Of a stretch of 64,000 nt of DNA, positions 19,016 to 29,110 are shown in pieces. Numbering within the stretch: the stretch's first letter is position 1; every line of letters begins with the position of its first letter. Position numbers and translations under genes: made by a program. The notes beneath the pieces are model-generated. The model was not told the origin of the DNA and did not search any database. It worked only from the letters and a program-made list of their open reading frames with translations. Origin of the DNA: an uncultured Gammaproteobacteria bacterium (GTDB taxonomy: Bacteria; Pseudomonadota; Gammaproteobacteria; Pseudomonadales; Porticoccaceae); NCBI GenBank assembly GCA_913058345.1, contig CAJXQR010000007.1:124001-188000 (forward strand). The letters run 5' to 3'.

Positions 19016-19501
19016 TTACCACCGCATACCTGCGCCAATGAGATGGCAGTCGTTTGGGGTTTTATCTCGCAGAGACTTCACATATTTGTTCCAAGACTCA
19101 TTGTCCATTGATTTATTATTCGTATTGACTTCAGATTGAAGTGCAGCACAATTTTTTTTGTTTTGCTCGATTTCTGCTAATTTTTCATCAAGGTATTTAT
19201 TGTCGATGCGAGTTCCATTTATTGAAGAAAAATACAGAGTATTTCCATCTTCAGAGAGCTTTAACGGCATATTGTTGTAGGACAATCCTTCCGGTGTTTC
19301 CGTAAGGGCTATCGCATTGCTTTTACGGATAACGTCCTCGACAAATAGATAAGTACTTCCATCTTTCTTAACTTCTGAAATTTTTTCCGTGCCAGACATG
19401 TTGTGTTTATACTTGTATAGACCAATTGCCTTTTCATTGTTGTCACTGCATGCGGTGACGCAGAGTGCAATCACAGTCGCAAATACTAATTTAAGTTTCA
19501 T
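19016..19501 (-). CDS. Cassette-borne predicted lipoprotein
   Basis: A 161-residue protein with a lipoprotein signal (MKLKLVFATVIALCVTAC) and lipobox VTAC, so it should be lipid-anchored in the envelope. Asp is not clearly at +2 (Ser-Asp follow the Cys), so outer-membrane sorting is plausible. A second Cys pair near the C-terminus could form a disulphide. I recognise no family. The ATG at 19501 has GGAGG five bases upstream. Upstream on the minus strand is a GTTAGGC attC box joined to the IS1182-like element, so the gene was the next cassette after the FRG/DUF262 cassette. Confidence 0.7.
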   Translation of the reverse strand: MKLKLVFATVIALCVTACSDNNEKAIGLYKYKHNMSGTEKISEVKKDGSTYLFVEDVIRKSNAIALTETPEGLSYNNMPLKLSEDGNTLYFSSINGTRIDNKYLDEKLAEIEQNKKNCAALQSEVNTNNKSMDNESWNKYVKSLRDKTPNDCHLIGAGMRW

Positions 19502-19879
19502 GTGACCTCCATATTGTTGATTATGATGCCTAACCAAGCTGTAGAAAAATAAAGTTTTTCACGTAAAAATTCCTCCCCGCTAAAAATAGAGACTCTTCTG
19601 CATGGGAAAATATTAGCACCGCGCTTCTGATCTACAGCACCCTAATATATCACCCAAATGACGTCAGAATAGCCCTCGACCACGTTACCAAGCTCATTCA
19701 CGTCATTGCGTTCTCAATATCACCGTAGCGCCATAGCTTTTCAATATTGTGGACAATACAGTGCATCATCCACTGACAGGTAACTTTAGTCTGCCCTCTC
19801 AAAGTCAGTTTGTAGTGGCATAGTTAATTTGGCCGCCTAATTAGAGGTGATAAGCTCGCCTCGTCAGTAAAATAGGTGA

Positions 19880-21039
<1,160 letters not shown>

Positions 21040-22597
21040 ACTGTGGCCAAATTTACTTGACCACTACAGTTTGTTTGCACCTTTGTTGCTGGTGATGTTC
21101 CCAAACACGGGCTATATTGTCCACATACGCCGAGAATAGTTTTTTCTTCCTTGCTCGCTATCAATCTTTCGTTTCATCAAATCCAGATAGCTCACGTTAT
21201 CTTGACCACCTGCGACAAAAGAAACCTGCCTACCATGTTCTTTTAATGGACGCTTCATGCACTTATTTTGTAGCGGGCAAGCACGGCAGTTTTTTAGGTA
21301 CGACTTGAAGCGCATATACCGCTTATTGTTTATTTCAAAGTGGTCGCCGTGGTACATCATTTCATGCCCATTTGGGCAAATGCAGGTCCTGGCTTCTTTG
21401 TTTACCGTAAAATCAGATGCGGGGAATTTCAATGTTCCTTTACGCTGGTCCTTCCGTGTTTTTTGACGGTGCGCTTTGTGCTTAGCAACGGTTTCGGAAC
21501 CAGCGATTTTAGGATCACGTTGACGCAAGTTGTTATCAGGAACAACGGCATTGATTCCTTGTTCGAACAAGTACTTCATATTGTCTTCGCTAGAATAGCC
21601 TGTGTCGGCAGTCAGTAGCACGTTGCCGCTTAGGCAGTCTTCGCCAAGGTGCTCACGAATTTTTTCAACCATTGGTTTTAGCAATGATTGATCTTGGCCA
21701 ACACCAAAGGCTTCAGTAGCGACGACTATCTGATGCAACTCGTCGGCGACTGTCTGGCAGTTATAGCCTTGTATAGTACCTTTTGAGGTGGTCATCTTTG
21801 TACTGTCGTTATCCGTTATATTACTTTGCACTTCTTTTTTTCGCTTGCCTACGCCTTGTCGCTTCTCATTACTCTCTAAGAACTCATCAATCTTGGCAGC
21901 ATTCTTTATCAGGGTATCAGCCGTCTTAAGTTCACGTTGTTTATCACCGGGGTCTTTACTTGCGTCATTTGATAAATGTCGGTTTATTATTTTCTGTGCC
22001 AACGATTTTAACTTGTCGGATTTTTTCTTTAGGTCGGCATGGGTGCCGCTCCATTCTTTAGACGCATCAGACGGTAGCTTACAGCCATCAATCGCAAAGT
22101 GTTCCTTGCCTACTAAGCCGCTTTTACAGCAGATCATTAAGACTTTATGGAAAACCGATTTCATTTCCTCTGAATAGCTACTGACAAAGTCGGCAATAGT
22201 AGTGAAGTGCGGTGTTTTCCCCGCCGCCAGCGCCATGAACTTTAGATCTGTTTTACAGCACCGTTCGATAGCGCGACTCGACGTAATTCCTCGATAATAA
22301 GCATAGAAAATAACACGTAACAAGATGGCAGGAGGATAGGCCTTACGTCCTACATTATTATTTTTATAGCGCTTATGAAATATCTCGAGATCGAGCGTGT
22401 GTGTTATCAAGTGATAGAGACAAAACTCAAACGTATTATCACCAAGGACTTCCAAATAATTTATATCGAGAAAGACACTTTGATTGAGATTGTCATCAAG
22501 GTAATTGGCCATAAACGAACCGATAAGCGGGTGAAACGCTTATTTTACAACAGGGACTCAGTGTTGGCGTGGGCTGGAGGTATTTTTCTACAGCCTG

Positions 22598-22676
22598 AAC
22601 GCCTGCATCACCGGAAAAATAAAGTTGCAGAGCAAAGCGGCGCAGCTTTATTTTATCCGAGTGAATGCGATTGTTA
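22598..22676 (-). repeat. attC-like site after the DUF262 gene, split at its R' box by an IS
   Basis: On the minus strand it begins TATAACAATC and ends GCAGGCGTT at the IS boundary. GCATTCACTCGG pairs with CCGGTGATGC leaving two unpaired T residues on one arm, as in attC L boxes. An inner stem AAAATAAAG/CTTTATTTT is perfect. The DUF262 stop codon TAA is part of the R'' box. Joined to GTTAGGC at 19534 it gives a full site of about 83 bp. Confidence 0.72.
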
Positions 22677-23747
22677 TATTTCAATTACTGATAAACCTAT
22701 ATCTTCTGCAATTATCCGAAGCCTTTCGCGAATATTTGCAGCATCATTCGTACCTTGCTGACTAAGCCTATCGAACTCTAAAAGTTCGAAACTCGAATTC
22801 GCGTAGTCATCTTCGGCTTCAATTCTATTCTGAGTAAGTTTTTCTCTAAAATCGAGAAGCTTTCTTCTTGTAATTTTATCCACCTCACCAATTTGAATCG
22901 CTTTTCTGAATAGAAGGTAATACAGAACCATATTCCCCTGTGCTCTAAGAAGTTCGTCAGAGTCTGAAAAAACATCTGACATTACATCCAAAATGGCTTC
23001 TACATCGTGCTTTAAAGAAGAAATATCCTGCTGTTCAATTGAATTATCTTTTGCAAATTTATCAAGATATACTTTCTTTGTGTCAACTAACTTTCCAGAA
23101 TTTTGCAAATTACTTTCTGATAGAAATAATCTCGCAGAAACTTCAAGGTGCTGATATCTCTTATTGGAAAATTTAACTTTGTCAGTAAAATATCTGTGCT
23201 TGGATGTTTCTCGTATAGCCCTTACAGCAGCACCTCCCATTGCATTACGTTTCTCTGCGGCATTTAAAGGAACAGCCTCATTCAACCTAGAAAACATATC
23301 TTCAATAAGATCCTCGTCATCCGTATTAACACCTACAATTGGCAATACAAACGAATCAAATTGTATTCTTATCCTTGGGTACTCCTTTGCTATGTCCTCG
23401 TACCCTAGACCGGCCAGCTTAATGTCAGGATCTTTTTGATACTCGAAGTCGCTGGAAAGATTATATCTTCCTTCAATAAACTGCCAAATCGCTTCTAGTC
23501 TTTGCCTGCCATCAATGACTGAATACTTGATTCCTTCTTTAGCAAAGCTCTCTCGGTCATATATATGGAAGTATATCTTTGGGATATCATAGTCATTTAA
23601 GATTGAATCAATTAGCAGTTGCTTTTTTTCCGGAGTCCATACTCCTCCCATTCTTTGGTAAGGAGGGTCGAGTTTTATTTCTTCGCGTTCAGCAAAAATT
23701 AGCATCGTGGTTGTATTTTTCAATGGTGACGTTTCTATGTAGCTCAT
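22674..23747 (-). CDS. DUF262 (GmrS-like) domain protein, second gene of the FRG/DUF262 cassette
   Basis: A 357-residue cytosolic protein with an N-terminal DUF262 domain, related to ParB/Srx and to the GmrS half of type IV restriction enzymes. PPYQR (28-32) and DGRQRL (79-84) are the conserved nucleotide-site motifs, with FSRLNEAVPLNAAEKRNA near 152 as a further family block. No HNH (DUF1524) nuclease motif is seen in the C-terminal helical half, so if it acts on DNA a partner may supply the effector. The ATG overlaps the FRG stop (ATGA, 23744-23747), showing translational coupling. Base composition is AT-rich. Confidence 0.88.
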   Translation of the reverse strand: MSYIETSPLKNTTTMLIFAEREEIKLDPPYQRMGGVWTPEKKQLLIDSILNDYDIPKIYFHIYDRESFAKEGIKYSVIDGRQRLEAIWQFIEGRYNLSSDFEYQKDPDIKLAGLGYEDIAKEYPRIRIQFDSFVLPIVGVNTDDEDLIEDMFSRLNEAVPLNAAEKRNAMGGAAVRAIRETSKHRYFTDKVKFSNKRYQHLEVSARLFLSESNLQNSGKLVDTKKVYLDKFAKDNSIEQQDISSLKHDVEAILDVMSDVFSDSDELLRAQGNMVLYYLLFRKAIQIGEVDKITRRKLLDFREKLTQNRIEAEDDYANSSFELLEFDRLSQQGTNDAANIRERLRIIAEDIGLSVIEI

Positions 23748-24481
23748 TTAATCCCCTCCTTTATGATGTCACCAATACTCGACAGCTCTGGGAACAATTG
23801 GAATTTTGAATAACCTAAAAGTGAAAGTTGCTCTTTAATCAACTCCTTTGAGTTGCTTGGAATATCTATTTTTACAACATGAGATTTATCGCCAATATCT
23901 TCTATTGGAACTCTTTCATGATGATGAATCGTAAACACCCCAAGCTGAGCCTGGATTCTCGTGTTATTTCGAGTTGCGATTGTAGCAACAGGGTATAGCT
24001 GAATTCTCGGGTTGGTCTTAAGGCTTTCGACAGAATAATTTTCTAATTCTTCATCATCAAATGAAGGAATATAGTCATCTTCTTCTTTATTATTAATATG
24101 AGCATGTTTGTTTAATTCTGTTGGATAAAGTAGCCACAATGCGCCATCTTCACCACCATATTCAATGATATTTTCTACGGCAAAATACAAAGCAATTAAT
24201 GGGCTTTCCGTCCAATCAAGTAATCTTGTAGGAACTCCATAGTGCTGCATTAAAAACAACCAATCGAATGATTCCTTTGGAGTTCTATCGATTAGCATCG
24301 CTGCGCTTTGTTTAAACCTTTTCAGAAGAGTTGATTCGGATTGTGCGTTTTCCAGACGCAAATAGTTAGGAGTAAGCCCCCAATCTTTTGATGCCTGCCC
24401 TCTGAACCAAATTGTTTGTGATTGATCCTTTCTTAGCTCTTGTAGTTTTTCAAGAAGCTCCTGAACTGAATTTATTTCCAC
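23744..24481 (-). CDS. FRG-domain protein, first gene of the FRG/DUF262 cassette
   Basis: A 245-residue protein with an FRG domain. The name motif appears as WFRGQ (25-29), followed by LTPNYLR, LLKRFKQ, LFLMQHYGVPTRLLDWTESP (about 77-96) and ALYFAVE. The biochemical activity of FRG domains is not settled; they recur in defence-type loci. It starts with GTG (24479-24481), with AAGGAG ten bases upstream. That ribosome site lies only 12 bases past the upstream attC end, so the cassette carries almost no spare DNA. It overlaps the DUF262 gene by 4 bp. Confidence 0.88.
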   Translation of the reverse strand: MEINSVQELLEKLQELRKDQSQTIWFRGQASKDWGLTPNYLRLENAQSESTLLKRFKQSAAMLIDRTPKESFDWLFLMQHYGVPTRLLDWTESPLIALYFAVENIIEYGGEDGALWLLYPTELNKHAHINNKEEDDYIPSFDDEELENYSVESLKTNPRIQLYPVATIATRNNTRIQAQLGVFTIHHHERVPIEDIGDKSHVVKIDIPSNSKELIKEQLSLLGYSKFQLFPELSSIGDIIKEGIK

Positions 24482-24500
24482 TTATGTTAATCTCCTTGAA

Positions 24501-24584
24501 ATATAACGCTTTGCACACAGGCGCGAGCGTAGCGAGTGTCCAGCCCGCGCTTTTTGCGGGCGATTGTGCTGCAACTTGTTAACA
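24501..24584 (-). repeat. attC-like site between the FRG/DUF262 cassette and the next cassette
   Basis: On the plus strand TAAC (24504), then TTGCACA (24510), pair with GTTA (24578) and TGTGCTGCAA (24565), leaving one extra T on the right arm, the classical bulge of attC L boxes. Spacers are three bases on both sides. The loop holds a second GC-rich hairpin CCCGC/GCGGG. Total length is about 80 bp, typical of attC. Confidence 0.75.
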
Positions 24585-24589
24585 GCGAA

Positions 24590-24973
24590 TTACGCTCCAT
24601 ACTCTTTTGCGTCCTTAATCCATTGTGGTAAGTATGACTGGTCTGCGGTGAACTCACCCGATAGATATGGCCCTGAAAAGGAACTAGGGCAAAACCTATA
24701 CTCTACTTCCAGCTGGCCTGAGCTATTCATTTTGAACTGGAGCTCTATATTACTTTCCATATTGCTCCACTCAGCTTGCTGATCCTCGCCTACAGCGGAA
24801 TAAAGAGACTCTAGCTTGCTTATGAGACCGCGCCATTCTTGTACCTCGATTTGGCAAAAGAACCCACCTTTGAAAACATCGGTGTCGATACCAACCTCTG
24901 TATCCATCCAGCCCTCGGAATCACAATCCGATAATAGAAGCTTTAATCTGAATCCTTGTGTAGATATTTCCAT
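24590..24973 (-). CDS. Uncharacterised cassette protein, possibly immunity-like
   Basis: A 127-residue acidic soluble protein (MEISTQGFRLKLLLSDCDSE at the start, GGFFCQIEVQEWRGLISKLE, LSGEFTADQSYLPQWI). It resembles small WapI/DUF6228-type immunity proteins often seen as integron cassettes, but I hold that only loosely. The stop lies 6 bases from the attC-like site at 24501-24584, so it occupies its own cassette. TAATTC(A/G)CTGTTAACA occurs both just before its start and just after its stop, consistent with cassette boundaries. Confidence 0.65.
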   Translation of the reverse strand: MEISTQGFRLKLLLSDCDSEGWMDTEVGIDTDVFKGGFFCQIEVQEWRGLISKLESLYSAVGEDQQAEWSNMESNIELQFKMNSSGQLEVEYRFCPSSFSGPYLSGEFTADQSYLPQWIKDAKEYGA

Positions 24974-24984
24974 AGTCTGTTAAC

Positions 24985-25458
24985 AGTGAATTATAGAGCC
25001 ACTCGCTCTATATCACTTTGGCACGTGATCCCAGGGCATGCAGTAAAGCTATTAAGTCTATTGCTTTTAAAAACAACCGGTTGGTAGTTTTTGGATATCT
25101 GATGAGCTGACATATAGAGCCATCCTTTGCTGTGTTTATGTTATTCCTCTGGCCTCTTATCATATTCTATAATCTTTAAAAATCAAGGACTTAGAAATTA
25201 TTTTCCTGTGATATAGAGCCAGTGGCTCCTGATCTAGGGAAATAGAGCGACAAACACGAGGAAATTGTCTCTTTAAAGAGAAGATACTCAGTGCCAACCA
25301 ACTTTAGCGGCTAGATGTCAAAAAAGTTACAGAGGGTGTGTGAAAAATTGTGCCAAATTCAGGTCATGCCAGCTATATTTCAACTACTTTATAGAGCAAA
25401 AAAAGAGGGGATCGCCGTAACCGATTGATATTAAATATTATTTAAATTCAACTTCCTA
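24985..25458. repeat. Gene-free stretch with repeated ATAGAGC motifs
   Basis: No gene is supported here. ATAGAGC occurs at 24993, 25114, 25213, 25242 and 25391, and inverted as GCTCTAT at 25005. Three copies extend to ATAGAGCCA. The pair at 24991-25011 forms the palindrome TATAGAGC/GCTCTATA. Spacing is irregular. Such clusters can be iterons or regulator sites of an integrated element, but their role is unknown. The attR-like right-arm block is at 25405-25431. Confidence 0.5.
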
Positions 25459-25505
25459 ATTAAAAATCCTCGTGCCGGTAGTTTGATTCCGCCTCCGGGC
25501 ACCAT
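25459..25505. repeat. Third, degenerate tRNA-Phe attachment core
   Basis: This 47-bp segment matches the tRNA-Phe 3' core (11663) with four substitutions. The neighbouring 25405-25431 block matches the same-distance block beside the 16661 copy. It marks the outer right boundary of the tandem insertion. Its divergence says the outer element is the older of the two. Confidence 0.85.
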
Positions 25506-25676
25506 GTTTTTCTGGCCTCCCTCAACGTTCTTGTTCAAACAGTTTTTCTCTCTCCGGTACAGCCCGGTTCATTATTTTATATCTTTAACCGGCCTATTAG
25601 CCTTGCCTGATCGATTATTCACAGAAGTGAGGTGACGCCCTGTGGTATCTGTGCGACCTACTCTCGTCATCGTTAT

Positions 25677-26933
25677 CTATTGAATAGATTCAAACGTCGG
25701 TAAGTTTTCAAGCAACGATTTATCGAAGGCTTCATTGCGGAAAAATTTAGGGTAGTAAAAACCACGTAGCGCAGCATGGTATGTACGCACCTTGTCTTCG
25801 TAAATAAGGCTTGCATCCAAGTCTGTATTTGCCAGCGATTGGAGTGATCTTTCCAGAAGCGAGGGAGGCGCTAGTAGAGAAACCCAGGTCGCGATGTGAG
25901 CACGTCGCAACCGACCACTGCGATATGCGGTAGATAACGATTCGGTTTTCTCATCGCCAACTTGCTGAAAAGCGTAATACCAAGGCCAATCAAAAGAGGT
26001 TGTTACGGGTACATAGTCAGACCACTCGGGATGATTGCTAAAAAAGGCGTCCATCGTCACTTTTTTCGGTAAGTCCCAGGCATCATTCACTGTTTCGCGT
26101 TGCAACATCAAAATGTCGGCCCCGGGTGGTACGGGCACTAAGCGGTCTATCGCGAATCGTGCCCCCGCTGGCAGTATCACAGCAGTCGCTATCCAGATGG
26201 TGATGAGGGTCATTAAAATCACAGAGCTCGGCTTGCGCCAAAACGAAATAACAAAACAAAGCGCAGTCCAGAAAACGGTGTAACAAAAAACAAATAGGCT
26301 AGCCAAGATCAACGTATAGAGTGAGGTGCCTGCGATAAGCCCTGCAATAATTAACGGCGTCATTAAACACAAAAACAACCCGCTTGCCCGCAAGCATGCG
26401 CGTAACAACCAAAAAGCAAATGGCCGTCCAATAGTTGCTTCTAATAAGTCATGGCGCCCAGCCGTCTTTTCACTGGTTTTAAGATCATACAAGAGCATGA
26501 TTAGCACAAGTGGAATGATGAAGGCGGTAAAAAATGCAAAGTCGAAACGGCCTATTAAAGCAATACTGGGGTTACCCACGTCACGCTCGTAGATTTGGCC
26601 TTCAAGAGCCAGCATTCTAATGCGATGTTTCCAGGGTATAACATCGCGCAGCCCCATTGCTGCATATGCGAAATTTGAAGGCGCGTCGTAAGTCAGGTGG
26701 AAGCTATAGTAAGCGGCACCGCCCCAGTCATTCACTTTTTCAAATTCTAATAAGCGGTCTTGCTGGTCCGCTGCCATGAGTTTTTCAATAGTCGTATTCT
26801 GGCGTTCCACGTCGACAAGACCAAACCCAACTGAAATAGCCGATAGGCTAAGTACAATTACCAGCCACAACCAGACGCTGCGATCCCGCGCAGTAAACTT
26901 TATTTCACGTTTTAGCACATGGTATGTGCTCAT
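25677..26933 (-). CDS. ABC-2 type permease, DUF3526 family (locus 1, permease B)
   Basis: An inner-membrane protein of 418 residues. One N-terminal membrane helix (about 20-37) is followed by a long periplasmic loop and a cluster of about five helices (about 145-285), the DUF3526 / ABC-2 topology. RFDFAFFTAFIIPLVLIMLLYDL is the usual start of the cluster. The ATG at 26933 overlaps the upstream permease stop (ATGA), so the longer frame to 26987 is not used. It should pair with permease A and the ATPase. The transported compound is unknown. Confidence 0.85.
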   Translation of the reverse strand: MSTYHVLKREIKFTARDRSVWLWLVIVLSLSAISVGFGLVDVERQNTTIEKLMAADQQDRLLEFEKVNDWGGAAYYSFHLTYDAPSNFAYAAMGLRDVIPWKHRIRMLALEGQIYERDVGNPSIALIGRFDFAFFTAFIIPLVLIMLLYDLKTSEKTAGRHDLLEATIGRPFAFWLLRACLRASGLFLCLMTPLIIAGLIAGTSLYTLILASLFVFCYTVFWTALCFVISFWRKPSSVILMTLITIWIATAVILPAGARFAIDRLVPVPPGADILMLQRETVNDAWDLPKKVTMDAFFSNHPEWSDYVPVTTSFDWPWYYAFQQVGDEKTESLSTAYRSGRLRRAHIATWVSLLAPPSLLERSLQSLANTDLDASLIYEDKVRTYHAALRGFYYPKFFRNEAFDKSLLENLPTFESIQ

Positions 26934-28366
26934 GGTTTCATCCTCCCACCACACCAAAGTAGTACGCCAAGTGCCACCACCAACCATGCCAGTAAGATCC
27001 TAAAAGAAGAGGACGCATTCGCTATGCGTTCAGCTATGCTCGCCACGCGAAACTGAAATGCATCGAGCACCTGCCAGTTAGCCGATTCCACGCGTGCGCG
27101 TTGCCAGGAGTCTTCATTTTTATTGCGATTGATGTCATCTTGATAAGACAGCTTCTCGGCATGCGCGCGATTGAGTCCTTGCACAAACGCAAAGCGCAGG
27201 GCTTCGGCTTCTCTTTGAAAACGGTGATAATGCTCCAAATCGGTTCCGGCAATGGATCGGGTGACAAAAGCAATTGTGAGTGCTGGTGTCAGCCAACCAT
27301 AATCTGCAAGGCGTTTTTCTTGCTCTAATTGCGCAGCCATACGTGAGTCGGCATAATTATTTAACACTTGCGTGAGCTTTTGCTCAGCTTCCATTGCCAC
27401 TAAACCACGGAAATTAACAGGCAGGTCTTCAATTCGCTCTACGCTGTATTTTTTAAGCAAATCAGCGCTCAACTGCTGAAAGGCCGCATCTTTGGCATTG
27501 TGGCCGTCACCCAGCTTTCGAAGATCCGACAGCATCGCAAGGTCGACTTCGATCTTGCCCGCAACAGGCTTAGACTCGGTTGCAAGATTAACGGCAATGG
27601 ATGGCAAGACCAGGGAAAAGCAGAACCAAAGCCCAGTCATGACAGCCAACACAGTCGCGCGTTTTTTTAAGGTCGTCGAAATAATCAGTGTGAGAACGAC
27701 CCAGAACAGTAGATAAAGACAATAAACGCCGAACAGTGACAGCAGCGCGGTAATATTTTCGCCACTCGAGAGAGCCAGCGCGCAGCTAGCAATCAACGGT
27801 AAAAGCAAAAATAATGAAAATAAGACAAGCGCCAACGCTTTGCCAAACACCAGTGTACGACCACTTATTCCTATTGCTAACAGTGGTGCGAGAACACCCG
27901 CTTCACGCTCTCGCACCACTGAGCCGTGCCCTAAAAGAATAATCACAAGTGGCGCAAAAAGCTGGTAAACCAAAGCCGGGGTCAACCACGATAAACCGCC
28001 TAAATTGGCACTCGCTGCCGACTCAGCAAACATCACTGTGTTCTGACGATGGCCTTCAAGAAAAATCGATTGACCTGTGACGGTATCAAGTCCTGGATCA
28101 AAAATGGCTAGTGGTACAGGCGTTCGAAAAAGATAGTGACCGTAGTGCACCATCCTATGCGGGTGCCGGTCGGGCTGATTTAAAAACATTTCTTCTGCTT
28201 CGGTTTGCTGGTGGGTTCTTGCGTGTTTTTCAGCCTCCATACGCGTAGTCGTTAAGAAGCTGGTAACCACAAAAAGCACTAAAAAAATCAGTGCCCCACC
28301 GAGCGCAAGCTGCGACCTCAACCACGACCGCCACTCAGCGACCGCAACAAACCCTAGCTGTTTCAT
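26930..28366 (-). CDS. ABC-2 type permease, DUF3526 family (locus 1, permease A)
   Basis: An inner-membrane protein of 478 residues with an N-terminal helix (about 20-41), a periplasmic loop containing PLAIFDPGLDTVTGQSIFLE and EGHRQN, a helix cluster (about 130-270), a second large soluble part with DLPVNFRG, and a last helix near the C-terminus. The same loop motifs recur in the protein at 37821-39254, so the two are paralogous. It starts 5 bp after the ATPase stop. DUF3526 permeases are usually found in pairs. Confidence 0.87.
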   Translation of the reverse strand: MKQLGFVAVAEWRSWLRSQLALGGALIFLVLFVVTSFLTTTRMEAEKHARTHQQTEAEEMFLNQPDRHPHRMVHYGHYLFRTPVPLAIFDPGLDTVTGQSIFLEGHRQNTVMFAESAASANLGGLSWLTPALVYQLFAPLVIILLGHGSVVREREAGVLAPLLAIGISGRTLVFGKALALVLFSLFLLLPLIASCALALSSGENITALLSLFGVYCLYLLFWVVLTLIISTTLKKRATVLAVMTGLWFCFSLVLPSIAVNLATESKPVAGKIEVDLAMLSDLRKLGDGHNAKDAAFQQLSADLLKKYSVERIEDLPVNFRGLVAMEAEQKLTQVLNNYADSRMAAQLEQEKRLADYGWLTPALTIAFVTRSIAGTDLEHYHRFQREAEALRFAFVQGLNRAHAEKLSYQDDINRNKNEDSWQRARVESANWQVLDAFQFRVASIAERIANASSSFRILLAWLVVALGVLLWCGGRMKP

Positions 28367-28371
28367 AGCTT

Positions 28372-29106
28372 TTATACCGACAATAAGTGTGATGATGGGG
28401 CGATTGCAGAAGAAAACGCCTTATGCACGGTTTCTGTATCGATGTTCTCTTCACCTTCAGCCGCAAATTCCCCCACTAATGTACCGTTGCGAAGCAGTCC
28501 AATTTTATCGGCCACCTGGCAAGCGCCGTACACATCATGAGTCACCATAAGAACTGCTTTACCACTGTCGGCAAGGTGGCGAACGATCTGATGAAATTCG
28601 TCAATAGCACTCGGGTCTAAACCCGATGTCGGTTCATCCAGAAGCAAGATATCTGTATCACGTAATATCGCCAGTGCAATCGCCACCTTCTGGCGCATGC
28701 CTTTCGAGTAGGCGCTCAGTTTATGCGACCTCGCCTCTGGCGCTAACGACACTCGATCTAGTGCAGCATCAATATCATTTTGGTTTGCAGAGGAGCCTGC
28801 CAGTTGCAAAAAATAGTGTATGTTTTCGCGCGCGTTAAGATGTTCGTAGAGTGACGCTGATTCAGGTAAATAAGCGATGGCTTTGCGAGTAGCGGCTATG
28901 TCAGAAATAACGTCCTTATTATTGACTCGAACATGGCCCTGACAAGGCGGCAAAAAACCTAAGAAGCTGAGCAAGGTGGTCGACTTCCCCTCCCCATTGC
29001 CACCGAGTAGTGCATAGACTTCGCCAGCATCAACCGCAAAGGTAATGCCCTTTAAGACTTTCTTTCCAGAGCGCGTGATATGGAGTGAATCCGCTTGTAA
29101 TCGCAT
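28372..29106 (-). CDS. ABC transporter ATP-binding protein (locus 1)
   Basis: A 244-residue nucleotide-binding subunit of the NosF/CcmA-like group. Walker A is GGNGEGKST (a Glu replaces the common Ala), signature YSKGMRQKVAIALA, Walker B DILLLDEPTSGLDPSA, and the H-loop is in LMVTHD. The open frame extends upstream to 29328 inside the receptor gene, but the ATG at 29106 gives the family start MRLQADSLHI. It begins 4 bp past the receptor stop and feeds the two DUF3526 permeases. Confidence 0.93.
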   Translation of the reverse strand: MRLQADSLHITRSGKKVLKGITFAVDAGEVYALLGGNGEGKSTTLLSFLGFLPPCQGHVRVNNKDVISDIAATRKAIAYLPESASLYEHLNARENIHYFLQLAGSSANQNDIDAALDRVSLAPEARSHKLSAYSKGMRQKVAIALAILRDTDILLLDEPTSGLDPSAIDEFHQIVRHLADSGKAVLMVTHDVYGACQVADKIGLLRNGTLVGEFAAEGEENIDTETVHKAFSSAIAPSSHLLSV

Positions 29107-29110
29107 GTTA

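Noticed and set aside
24976-25020. Another attC site upstream of the small immunity-like gene
   Set aside because: GTTAAC is present but I could not find a partner TAAC/L box within 120 bp.
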